Assembly: GCF_913778665.1 (NCBI RefSeq)
Contig: NZ_CAJYVQ010000009.1
Location: 124,001-188,000 of the forward strand
Direction of reading: 5' to 3'
DNA length: 64,000 nt
Source of the DNA: an uncultured Stenotrophomonas sp.
Lineage (GTDB): Bacteria; Pseudomonadota; Gammaproteobacteria; Xanthomonadales; Xanthomonadaceae
Shown here: positions 23,445 to 30,735 of the stretch, piece by piece
Numbering within the stretch: position 1 is the stretch's first letter
Layout: every line of letters starts with the position of its first letter
The notes under the pieces: generated by a model
Databases searched by the model: none
The model's input: only the letters and a program-made list of their open reading frames with translations
What the model was told of the DNA's origin: nothing
Made by a program: the position numbers and the translations under genes

Positions 23445-23915
23445 ATGGCAAAGTTCATCAAGCCCTTCCGTGGAGTGCCGGAAGGCGAGATCTATCCCGT
23501 CCAGTTCGTTGCCGGCGATGACTGCCCGCCCGAGCTGGAGGCCGGCGCACTCTCTGTCGGTGCGCTCAGCTTGGTGGTCGATACACCGTCCCCGTTCCTG
23601 GTGGGATCCAGTGTTCAGCCGGAGAGCTTCGAGCTTTCCGACGGCAGAGTCCTGTCGTTGGGCGAGGTGGTTGGCCGCGCACACGCAGCTTCGGGACTGT
23701 CGGTGGAGGACTGGAATGCGCTCGAGGAGAGCGCACGCGAGGCGCTGATCGCCGAAACCGTCGACAGGCTGTCCGGCGATGACGATCAGGGCCAGATCGC
23801 TGCTGGCGATAAGCCCGCCTTGATTGCGCAGCTGGAAGCCGCTGGCATCCCATTCGACAAGCGCTGGGGCGCGGAGAAGCTGGCCGCCGCACTGGCTGAA
23901 GGAAAGAAGGACTGA
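23445..23915 (+). CDS. Capsid-proximal structural protein with a C-terminal HeH/LEM-like motif
   Basis: 156 aa between capsid and connector genes. The beta-rich N-terminus is followed by an acidic helix. The end, KPALIAQLEAAGIPFDKRWG then EKLAAALAE, has the helix-extension-helix spacing of HeH/SAP-like domains. Possibly a decoration or head-completion factor. Confidence 0.65.
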   Translation: MAKFIKPFRGVPEGEIYPVQFVAGDDCPPELEAGALSVGALSLVVDTPSPFLVGSSVQPESFELSDGRVLSLGEVVGRAHAASGLSVEDWNALEESAREALIAETVDRLSGDDDQGQIAAGDKPALIAQLEAAGIPFDKRWGAEKLAAALAEGKKD

Positions 23916-23916
23916 T

Positions 23917-24396
23917 ATGCCCATCGTCTCACTCGCACAAGCCCGCTCACATGTGCGGGTTGAGGCGGACTACCCCGAGGAACAGCTGAAGGAGGCTATT
24001 GCCGGCGCGCAGGATGCTGCACAGGCATACCTCAATCGGCGGATCTACCAAGACGCCGCCGCGCTGGCTTTGGCAAGGAGCAGCTATCCAGCCGCAATGA
24101 AGGCCGCTGCACTTGCAAAAAGCCAGGCGCTGGCAGACGCGATGTTCAGTGAGGATGGGGACGAGCGCACTGCCGCGCTGCGGCTGGCAGCTGTTGCCCA
24201 TCGCGAGGCGACGGCAGAGGCGGAGGCCTGCATCCACGGCGTTGTTGCGAATCCCAGCATCTTCTCTGCCATCCTGCTGACGCTCGGCCACCTCTATGCG
24301 AACCGCACGGACGTGATTGTGGGCGCTCAGGCGGTAGAGCTTCCCAACGGCGCCAAGAGCCTTCTGCGTCCATACCGAAGGGTGATGATGCCATGA
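23917..24396 (+). CDS. Head-tail connector protein (HK97 gp6-like)
   Basis: 159 aa. N-terminal SLAQARSHVRVEADYPEEQL and AQAYLNRRIY are typical of gp6-like connectors; the C-terminus has ILLTLGHLYANRTDV. A helical insertion (about 45-105) is longer than in most members. Confidence 0.85.
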   Translation: MPIVSLAQARSHVRVEADYPEEQLKEAIAGAQDAAQAYLNRRIYQDAAALALARSSYPAAMKAAALAKSQALADAMFSEDGDERTAALRLAAVAHREATAEAEACIHGVVANPSIFSAILLTLGHLYANRTDVIVGAQAVELPNGAKSLLRPYRRVMMP

Positions 24397-24728
24397 CGCT
24401 TCTTGATGGCGACCTGCAGCACCGTATCCGCTTCGAGCGCAAAACAGATGGGCGCGACCCCCTAGGCGGCCCAGGCAAGCCGGTGTGGGTCGAGGTTGTG
24501 AGCGTGTGGGCCAAGACCACCAACAACCTTGCGGCAACGACGGAAGCGGTCGCCGCCGGCGCTGAGCGCTACCGGGAGCAGGTTCGGTTCGATATCCGGC
24601 CGCGTGACGTTGATCCACAGTGGCGGATCGTGTTTCGTGGCCGCGCCTTCGATATCAAGAGCATCGCACCCAGCAACGACCGTAGCGAGATCGCGATCAT
24701 CGCCGTAGCGGGGTTGAGCAATGGCTGA
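24393..24728 (+). CDS. Head closure / head-tail adaptor (SPP1 gp16-like)
   Basis: 111 aa, ATGA-coupled. Pattern LLDGDLQHRIRFERKTDG, VWVEVVSVWAKT, FDIRPRDVDPQWRIVFRGRA and a final strand, as in the phage head-tail joining family. Confidence 0.88.
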   Translation: MTLLDGDLQHRIRFERKTDGRDPLGGPGKPVWVEVVSVWAKTTNNLAATTEAVAAGAERYREQVRFDIRPRDVDPQWRIVFRGRAFDIKSIAPSNDRSEIAIIAVAGLSNG

Positions 24729-25224
24729 GCAAGTGTCAATTCAGGGGCTGGATGGCCTGTTGCGCTCGTTGCGGGAGGCCTCGGAGGCCATCCAAGGGAG
24801 GGCGGTACAGGCCGGCATGCGCAAGGGCGGCAATGTCATCCGGGACGACGCCAGGCGCCGCGCGCCGAAAGCATCGGGCTTCATGACCTCGCAGATCGTG
24901 ACGCGCAGGGCCAACGCCAAGGGCCGACAGCGAGCAGGTGTAGGCCAAGGCGGCGAGTACTTCACCGTAGGCGTTAAGACTGGGCGCCGCCGCAAGTACG
25001 CCAACACCAAGCGCAACCGGCGCCGTGGTCGCGTTGGGAAGGTCTACGAGGAGTCTGGGTGGGCCTATTACTGGCGGTTCGTGGAGTTCGGCACCAAGAA
25101 CATGCGGGCCTCTCCCTTCCTCACACCCGCCGGTGAGACGAAAGGGCCGGAGGCGGCACAGGTGATCATCAATGAAACCTGGGCGGCGCTCGACAAGCAG
25201 CTGAAAAAGGATGGCTGGCGATGA
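24721..25224 (+). CDS. HK97 gp10-like tail-joining protein
   Basis: 167 aa. IQGLDGLLRSLREASEAIQG, MRKGGNVIRDDARRRAPK and YYWRFVEFGTKNMRASPFL are hallmarks of the family. Located between head closure and tail terminator genes. Confidence 0.9.
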   Translation: MAEQVSIQGLDGLLRSLREASEAIQGRAVQAGMRKGGNVIRDDARRRAPKASGFMTSQIVTRRANAKGRQRAGVGQGGEYFTVGVKTGRRRKYANTKRNRRRGRVGKVYEESGWAYYWRFVEFGTKNMRASPFLTPAGETKGPEAAQVIINETWAALDKQLKKDGWR

Positions 25225-25583
25225 TGGTTCCTTTGATCCAATCCCTGCTGGAAAACGATGCGACCGTCCGGCAGGTGCTCGGCGACCCTGTCCGTCTGTT
25301 CCTGGGTAGTGCGCCTCAGAACACGCCGCTCCCCTACGCGACGTGGGAAGTGGTCAACGGCTCGCCAACTGCGATGCTGTCCGAACCGCCTCCGGCTGAC
25401 GGCTGGCGGGTCCGCATGACTGTATGGGGCGAGGTCCTCAGCCAAGCCAACGGCGTTGGCGTCGCTATCCGGGACGTGGTGGAGCGCGTGGGCAGCATCG
25501 AGTCGTACAACCCGACGCCCGACAGCGACGGCACGGATTCGGTAGGCATTTCATTCGACGTGCGGCTCCTGCAGCTGCGCTGA
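25221..25583 (+). CDS. Tail terminator / completion protein (DUF3168)
   Basis: 120 aa, ATGA overlap. LIQSLLENDATVRQVLGD, LPYATWEVVNGSP and a C-terminal SVGISFDVRLLQL follow the DUF3168 (gp11-like) pattern. Caps the tail tube before head joining. Confidence 0.88.
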   Translation: MMVPLIQSLLENDATVRQVLGDPVRLFLGSAPQNTPLPYATWEVVNGSPTAMLSEPPPADGWRVRMTVWGEVLSQANGVGVAIRDVVERVGSIESYNPTPDSDGTDSVGISFDVRLLQLR

Positions 25584-25604
25584 TCCACAAAACGGCAACC
25601 CACC

Positions 25605-25625
25605 GGCCCCGCAAGGGGCCTTTTT
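25605..25625 (+). terminator. Terminator between head and tail-tube genes
   Basis: GGCCCC-GCAA-GGGGCC followed by T5. It separates expression of the tail tube protein from the head-joining genes. Confidence 0.8.
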
Positions 25626-25660
25626 CATGCCCGGCGACGGGCACAACGCAAGGAACCCCT

Positions 25661-26140
25661 ATGGGACAGGTAATCAAGTCGAAGCACTCCCAGCTGTTCG
25701 TCGCCACCGGTGCGACCGAGGTCACCAAGGTGACCCGTCTGCGCTCGGTCGGCTTCCCCGATGGCCAGGCGTCGGAGATCGATATCTCTGATTACGACGA
25801 CGACTGGGATCAGTTCGTGGCCGGCCGCAAGCAGACCGGCAGCACCAGCATCGAGATCATCTACGACAGCGAAGATCACGAGAAGCTGGAAGATCTTCAC
25901 AAGACCGGCGCAGTCGTGAACTGGCTGGTGACCGCGCCGAGGTCGGAAACCGAAGGAGCGGCGAAGCCGGCGGCAGTCGCCGGGAAGATCACCCCGCCCA
26001 CTGACGTGCTGTCCAAGCAGTTCGATGGCTTCGTGCAGAACTTCGCGGTGACCAGCCAGGACAACGACGTCTGGAAGGCCACGATCACCATCCGCGGCTC
26101 CGGCGCAGTCACTACCCACCGGCCTTCGGTGGGCGGCTGA
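25661..26140 (+). CDS. Major tail tube protein
   Basis: 159 aa. Beta-rich, with VRSVGFPDGQ-like start (RLRSVGFPDGQASEIDISDY), then STSIEIIYDSEDHEKLEDL and a C-terminal VWKATITIRGSGAVT, as in siphophage tail tube proteins of the lambda V/HK97 type. Bracketed by terminators, consistent with high, separate expression. Confidence 0.88.
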   Translation: MGQVIKSKHSQLFVATGATEVTKVTRLRSVGFPDGQASEIDISDYDDDWDQFVAGRKQTGSTSIEIIYDSEDHEKLEDLHKTGAVVNWLVTAPRSETEGAAKPAAVAGKITPPTDVLSKQFDGFVQNFAVTSQDNDVWKATITIRGSGAVTTHRPSVGG

Positions 26141-26163
26141 CCATCGCAACGGCGCTCTTTCTC

Positions 26164-26189
26164 GGCCCGCTTCGGCGGGCCTTCTCTTT
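26164..26189 (+). terminator. Terminator after the tail tube gene
   Basis: GGCCCGC-TTCG-GCGGGCC stem with a stable tetraloop, followed by TTCTCTTT. Confidence 0.85.
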
Positions 26190-26264
26190 GGCAGGGCGCG
26201 CGGATCCTCCGCGTGTTAGCCGTGCGCGGCCCGCGCGCCCTGTCGCCATTCAAGGAAACGGCCA

Positions 26265-26639
26265 ATGAGCAAGACCAACGACACCCCCGACACCCAGCCG
26301 CAGCAGCCTGTGAGCATCCTGCAGTCGTTCACCAGCCTGGGCATGTTCGCGTCCGAGGACGTGCATGCCGACACGATCACCCTGGCCAACGGTGACAAGG
26401 CACGGTTCCACGTGCGCGAGCTGCCGGATGCGGAGTTCCGCAAGCTGTGGGGTGAGGGCGACCGCGCCAAGCTGATCGCGGCAACCATCTGCGACGAAGA
26501 CGGCAAGCCGGTGATGAACGTGACGCAGGCCGCCCAGCTCAAGCCGCTGGTGGCCGCTGAGCTGCAGCGCGTGGCCATGAAACACTCCGGTTTCGGTGAC
26601 GACGCTGCCCAGGCGCAGGCCGACGCGGGAAACGGCTAA
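26265..26639 (+). CDS. Tail assembly chaperone, G frame
   Basis: 124 aa. FTSLGMFASEDVHADTITLA, then FHVRELPDAEFRKLWGEGDR, as in lambda G-like chaperones. Its last codons carry a slippery heptamer 5' of the TAA at 26637, from which ribosomes can enter the T frame. Guides tape measure assembly. Confidence 0.88.
   Translation: MSKTNDTPDTQPQQPVSILQSFTSLGMFASEDVHADTITLANGDKARFHVRELPDAEFRKLWGEGDRAKLIAATICDEDGKPVMNVTQAAQLKPLVAAELQRVAMKHSGFGDDAAQAQADAGNG
26627..26633 (+). promoter_or_regulatory. Slippery heptamer GGGAAAC for -1 frameshifting (G to G-T)
   Basis: Read in the G frame as G GGA AAC, a canonical X XXY YYZ site; lambda uses GGGAAAG. Slipping back one base continues into the frame CGG CTA AGG ... 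that stays open to 26932. No stop interrupts the junction. A G-T fusion of about 222 residues is predicted. Confidence 0.88.
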
Positions 26640-26932
26640 GGCAGCGTGGCGAGGACTGGTTCTGGAAGGTCCTCGCCGGTCACCTGCACCGGACGGTGTC
26701 GGACTTGCGGGCCACCATGTCGCGCCGGGAGTTCCTGGAATGGTGGGAGTTTCACAAGCGGAACCCCATCGACCCCGTGAGCCTGCACATCAAGCCCGCT
26801 GCCTTCGCCGCGTATATCACCGCCTCGCATAGCCAGGGCGGGACCAAACGCTCTTTTCAGCACTACCTCGACGCCCTTGTGCCGCGCTCCGATGAGGATG
26901 AGGCGCAGGACTGGTTCGATGGATTGGGATAA
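26633..26932 (+). CDS. Tail assembly chaperone T frame, made only as a G-T fusion
   Basis: 99 codons reached by -1 frameshift. Starts RLRQRGEDWFWKVLAGHLHR, then TVSDLRATMSRREFLEWWEF, the usual T/DUF4035-like sequence. A GTG at 26696 lies within this domain and lacks a ribosome site, so independent initiation is unlikely. Confidence 0.87.
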   Translation, partial: RLRQRGEDWFWKVLAGHLHRTVSDLRATMSRREFLEWWEFHKRNPIDPVSLHIKPAAFAAYITASHSQGGTKRSFQHYLDALVPRSDEDEAQDWFDGLG

Positions 26933-26934
26933 CC

Positions 26935-28905
26935 ATGACCGATACGTTCGGGCGCTTCGCCGCCACGCCTATTGGCCCGCTGCTCGCCGCGCGAGATGGT
27001 GGGCTCACCTTGGCCACCACCGGCGCCGCTGCCCTGGCCAGTCACGCGCGCTCTGACTTCAGCCTCAACGCCGGCACGGTGGGCGTGGAGTTTGCCGTGT
27101 GGGGTGATGACGCTGTTACCGCCCTGGTAGGCTTCGCCACAGCGGCGGCAGCACTGAACAAGACGCTGGGTGTCGACCTTGCCAGCATCGGATGGGACCT
27201 CGCCGCCGGGCGGCTACTGCAGGCTGGAGGTGCGATCGCCACGGACCTGCCTGCAGTGGTCCATGGTGACATTGTCGGGCTGCAAGTGGTCCTCGGGGCG
27301 CCACGCCAGATTCGCCTCTATCTCAACGGCATGCAGATCCTGGCGCGCGAGCTGCAGCTGTCCGGTCCGCTGTTCTTCGCTGCGTCACTGGCTGCCACCA
27401 AGGCCGGTGGGCTGTGCCTTGCGGTCAATGCCGGGCAGTGGGGGGCGCGAAGTGACGCAGCGGCAGCCGGTTGGCGCCTCCCCACTTCAGCTGTCAGTCC
27501 CACGCGCCTGGCCGATGTGGATTGGCTGTCGGCCCCGGGCGACAGCCCGGCAAACGCTCGCTATGAGGGGTTGGTAGCAGAGGGAGTCAGCCTGATCCAG
27601 GAGCTGGCATTCTGGCCGTGGGGAGGCGATCCAGTTTCCCAGGCGGCAGCCGCGGAATGCGTGGTGGCCGATGCAGACGGGGTGCTGGACGCCTTGGTGG
27701 GCGCCGGCGCGTCCGGTAGCCCGGTGCAGATTTTGCTCGCGGGCGAGAGCGGCATGCGCGCCGACGCCGTTCCGGCATTCCGGTGCTCCATCGAGCAGAT
27801 CGAGGTAAACGACGACGGCACCAAGACGCTGCATCTGCGTGACGCGCACGACTACCTTGACGATACGCTCAACCGAGGCGTGTTCCTGCCGAACATCGCC
27901 TCCCTGGCATGGAAGCCGCAGCCCGTGGTGATCGGGGCAGTGGCCAGCGTCCCGGCAATGGGCGCCAACTCGGATGCAACCTCGATGTTCGTGTCTGACG
28001 GACGGGTCTACATCGACGCCGTGATGGACCGCGGCGACCTGATGGAGGTTGGCACCTACAGCGAGGCACCGGACGGGCAACAGGTGCTGCTGAAGTCACC
28101 ACCGGTGACGCCTGTGGTCGTGGACGCTTCCAGTGTTGGCGCTGGCATGATGCCGGCCCGTCTGGAGCAGGCGGTAGGCGACGTGATGGCGCGACTGGGG
28201 CGCGAGGCGTGGTCGGCCAGCGACTGTATGGCGATCGATCAAGCCACCGGCTACATGGGGATTGGCTACTACGCGGGCGCGGCGATCACCGGTCGTGCGG
28301 CGTTGAGCGCGCTCCTACCCAGCTACGGCGCGGGGTGCTACCAAGACTCGGCCGGCGTGCTGCGCTTCGTTCGGGTGATCGCGCCCGAGACCCACGCAGG
28401 GCCGTTCGCCTTTGATCTGTCTGAGGCAGGGGACTTGGCGGTTGACCTGGTCATGGTGCCCGATGACGCCCCGAACTTGACCCGGCGCATGGCCTATCGC
28501 CCGAACGCGCAGGCGCTGGCCGCATCGGATCTTGTCACCGACGTGGTCGACGTGCCGCAGGCACGCCGTGATGAGTTGACCGGCCTCTACCGTGGGCAGG
28601 TGTATGGGGCCGGCCCCCTGCACGCCCACTACCAGCGGGCGGAAGTTGCTGACCCTGTCATCTCGTTGTTCTGGCACGCCAGCGACGCGCAGGCAGAGAT
28701 CGATCGAATCTTGGGCATGTACCAGGTGCAACGCTACTTCTACCAGCTGGCGGTGCGCGGTGATCAGGATCTGGCGCCTCTGCCAGGTCAGATCGGCCGG
28801 CTCACCTACAGCCGGTATGGACTGGCAGACGGCAAGCCGGTGCTGGTGCGCCGAGTAGAGCGCAACCCTGCCACGGGGGACGTGGTGCTGACGGTGTGGG
28901 GCTAA
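26935..28905 (+). CDS. Large tail-associated protein with N-terminal SPRY-like domain
   Basis: 656 aa. Residues about 45-165 resemble a SPRY/B30.2 fold: IGWDLAAGRLLQAGGAIATD, VHGDIVGLQVVLGAPRQIRL then YLNGMQ, and FFAASLAA. The rest is beta-rich (EVNDDGTKTLHLRDAHDYLD, VLRFVRVIAPET) and ends like a baseplate/hub protein (LPGQIGRLTYSRYGLADGKP). It lies between the chaperone and the tape measure, where siphophages normally have nothing. A structural or receptor-binding role is inferred. Confidence 0.65.
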   Translation: MTDTFGRFAATPIGPLLAARDGGLTLATTGAAALASHARSDFSLNAGTVGVEFAVWGDDAVTALVGFATAAAALNKTLGVDLASIGWDLAAGRLLQAGGAIATDLPAVVHGDIVGLQVVLGAPRQIRLYLNGMQILARELQLSGPLFFAASLAATKAGGLCLAVNAGQWGARSDAAAAGWRLPTSAVSPTRLADVDWLSAPGDSPANARYEGLVAEGVSLIQELAFWPWGGDPVSQAAAAECVVADADGVLDALVGAGASGSPVQILLAGESGMRADAVPAFRCSIEQIEVNDDGTKTLHLRDAHDYLDDTLNRGVFLPNIASLAWKPQPVVIGAVASVPAMGANSDATSMFVSDGRVYIDAVMDRGDLMEVGTYSEAPDGQQVLLKSPPVTPVVVDASSVGAGMMPARLEQAVGDVMARLGREAWSASDCMAIDQATGYMGIGYYAGAAITGRAALSALLPSYGAGCYQDSAGVLRFVRVIAPETHAGPFAFDLSEAGDLAVDLVMVPDDAPNLTRRMAYRPNAQALAASDLVTDVVDVPQARRDELTGLYRGQVYGAGPLHAHYQRAEVADPVISLFWHASDAQAEIDRILGMYQVQRYFYQLAVRGDQDLAPLPGQIGRLTYSRYGLADGKPVLVRRVERNPATGDVVLTVWG

Positions 28906-29285
28906 ACCCCCTCCCTGATCATCTCCTCCAGCTGGGTTGCCAGATAGGCAATGTCGACCGACGGGTTGTATAGCCCGCTGGACCACTGGCACGGTGGTGC
29001 GTTCGTCCGCAGTGAGAAGTTGGCTGATGCCTTTCGTATCGCTGGTTCGTAGAACGCGTCTTCTAGTCGGGTGAGCCGGCGCTTGGAGCCGTCGATCGTG
29101 CCTGTGGCTGCGCGTTGCTTGAGGTGGGCTTTCAACGAAATCAGACGCTGCCGGCACTGCTCCAGCTCGTCCGCACTCAATGTGCGGTGGCGATCACCTG
29201 CGTCAGCCAGTTCCTCAAACTCTGCATGCACTCGCTGCAGCTCGGCCAGCAAGCGCTGGGCCTCTTGGAGATTAAACGTGTCCAT
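28902..29285 (-). CDS. Antisense gene inside the tail operon, unknown function
   Basis: 127 aa. Coherent helical protein: FNLQEAQRLLAELQRVHAEF, ELEQCRQRLISLKAHLKQRA, and an aromatic C-terminal part CQWSSGLYNPSVDIAYLATQ. ATG at 29285 with AGGA nine bases upstream. Its start region overlaps the start of the rightward gene (GTG at 29278) by 8 bp, and its stop overlaps the 3' end of the large tail gene. It is the only leftward gene in the structural region. Confidence 0.65.
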   Translation of the reverse strand: MDTFNLQEAQRLLAELQRVHAEFEELADAGDRHRTLSADELEQCRQRLISLKAHLKQRAATGTIDGSKRRLTRLEDAFYEPAIRKASANFSLRTNAPPCQWSSGLYNPSVDIAYLATQLEEMIREGV

Positions 29286-29523
29286 TCAATTTGATCCTGA
29301 TAGCGGCATCGTCCGTGTTGAAATCTGTGTCCGTGGCGGCCAGGCAGGCGATCTCAACCGACACCTTGTCTCGGGCGCGCTGCACACGCTGGAGTCTATT
29401 GCCGGTTTGGATCAGGGTCCTGTGAGACGGCGCCTGATCGACTGCTTGGGGCGACAGGTTCGGTCGCTGAAGGGCAACGAGACCGAGGTTCGCGCGGCGA
29501 AGAAGGTAGAGGCCGCATGTTGA
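29278..29523 (+). CDS. Small tail-operon protein, unknown function
   Basis: 81 aa from the GTG at 29278 with GGAG seven bases upstream. SIQFDPDSGIVRVEICVRGG, then a helical LHTLESIAGLDQGPVRRRLI. It overlaps the next gene by 7 bp. The start overlaps that of the divergent gene on the other strand. Confidence 0.65.
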   Translation: MSIQFDPDSGIVRVEICVRGGQAGDLNRHLVSGALHTLESIAGLDQGPVRRRLIDCLGRQVRSLKGNETEVRAAKKVEAAC

Positions 29524-30278
29524 TCGGATACGGAATGCCGGCTGTAACGACAGTGACCCTCACCGGTGGCACGTGGCTCAGTGCGGACCAAGGCTCGGCG
29601 CTCTTCGACGGGAAGCCGGCCAGGGCCTCGCGGATCCGGCGCACCGGCTCGCTGGCGATTACCATCACCCTGGCTGACGCTGTCGTCCCGGGGATCATCG
29701 CGATTCTCGGCCTGAACATTCCGCCCGGCGTCCAGTTGAGCGCCGCCGGCGCGAGTGCCACCACCGTGCGACTGCCAGACGGCAGTGTCTGCGCCTGGCT
29801 GTTCCCGCAGGCCAGCGCCTTGGTATCGACGGTGTCCGTCGAGATCGACACAACCGCCACGAACGTCGACGTGGGCGAGATCGCGATCTTCCGGGCAGTC
29901 GAGGTGGGTATCAGCGACGGTTGGGCGGTGGCCACAATCGACACCAGCGTGCACACCCGCACCAAGGGAGGCCAGGTCAACACGGTTCCCGGGCCTCTGT
30001 ACCGCCGGCTCACCTGCACCTTGTCCGGCCGGGCGACAGCTGCCGTGCGCGGCGGTGGGCTGGGCGGGACCGATTGGGAGACGGTGGCGGCTGCGATCGC
30101 GGGACGCCGGCGCTCTTGCGTTGTGCCGCAGTACCGGGACATGGTCAGCAAGGCGTTCGATCCGTTGCTGGCGGCGCGGTCGGCGCTCTACGGCTACCCG
30201 ACACAGCTACCATCGGCGGAGAACATCAGCCGGCAGTATTTCACGGGGTACATGGAATTTGAGGAGATCCCTGCCTGA
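29517..30278 (+). CDS. Tail-associated structural protein, unknown
   Basis: 253 aa. Beta-rich with repeated Thr/Ala/Gly segments (GMPAVTTVTLTGGTWLSAD, VSVEIDTTATNVDVGEIAIF), and an end VVPQYRDMVSKAFDPLLAAR then QYFTGYMEFEEIPA. Such proteins are often tail tip or minor tail components. Position before the tape measure is unusual. Confidence 0.55.
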   Translation: MLIGYGMPAVTTVTLTGGTWLSADQGSALFDGKPARASRIRRTGSLAITITLADAVVPGIIAILGLNIPPGVQLSAAGASATTVRLPDGSVCAWLFPQASALVSTVSVEIDTTATNVDVGEIAIFRAVEVGISDGWAVATIDTSVHTRTKGGQVNTVPGPLYRRLTCTLSGRATAAVRGGGLGGTDWETVAAAIAGRRRSCVVPQYRDMVSKAFDPLLAARSALYGYPTQLPSAENISRQYFTGYMEFEEIPA

Positions 30279-30336
30279 TTTTGTTGTGCAGGTTGCTCGC
30301 TGGCACAATCTCAAGCTCAACGATCAAGGAGCGACA

Positions 30337-30663
30337 ATGATTGAGCACACGAGCAAAGTCGACGTTCCGGGCGGGGATCCCCGGCCAGAAAAGCTGCCGG
30401 CCAATGCTGGATCTGCGCTGGAGGCCGTGGGCAGAGGGATGGTGCTCCTATCACTGGTTGCGGGAGTGGTTGGCGTGTTCGCCTTTGGGCGTGTGCCGCG
30501 CATTGCCTCGTGGGGCGGGGTTTCCCACGAGTGGAATCTGCTCAACGTGTTCGCGGTGGTGCTGAGCACCGGCTGGGCTATTGCCATGTCATGGGCCGTT
30601 TACCGATTGGGCACCGCTCTCTGTTGGCTTGAGCGTATCGGGAAGAAAGTCGAAATTGAGTAG
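30337..30663 (+). CDS. Small two-TM membrane protein upstream of the tape measure
   Basis: 108 aa. Pro/Gly-rich N-terminus, two transmembrane helices (GMVLLSLVAGVVGVFAF and LLNVFAVVLSTGWAIAMSW), charged C-terminus. AAGGAG ribosome site; followed by its own terminator. A membrane protein is out of place among tail genes, so it may be a moron expressed from the prophage. Function unknown. Confidence 0.65.
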   Translation: MIEHTSKVDVPGGDPRPEKLPANAGSALEAVGRGMVLLSLVAGVVGVFAFGRVPRIASWGGVSHEWNLLNVFAVVLSTGWAIAMSWAVYRLGTALCWLERIGKKVEIE

Positions 30664-30698
30664 AGATCGGGCGCAACGCCCGAAAACCTGTAGCCCGA

Positions 30699-30723
30699 GG
30701 CCCGCCCAGTGCGGGCCTTTTTT
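30699..30723 (+). terminator. Terminator directly before the tape measure gene
   Basis: GGCCCGC-CCAGT-GCGGGCC followed by T6, ending 12 bp before the chosen tape measure start. Late transcription must read through it. Confidence 0.85.
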
Positions 30724-30735
30724 ATGGACGAAACC

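Noticed and set aside
26696..26932. Independent 78-residue gene starting at GTG 26696
   Set aside because: There is no ribosome site, and the conserved T-domain sequence begins upstream of this GTG, reached by frameshift from the G frame.
14324..30311. Shared 11-mer TGGCACAATCT upstream of two membrane cargo genes (14324 and 30301)
   Set aside because: Matches of this length are expected by chance in 40 kb, and no common promoter spacing could be shown.
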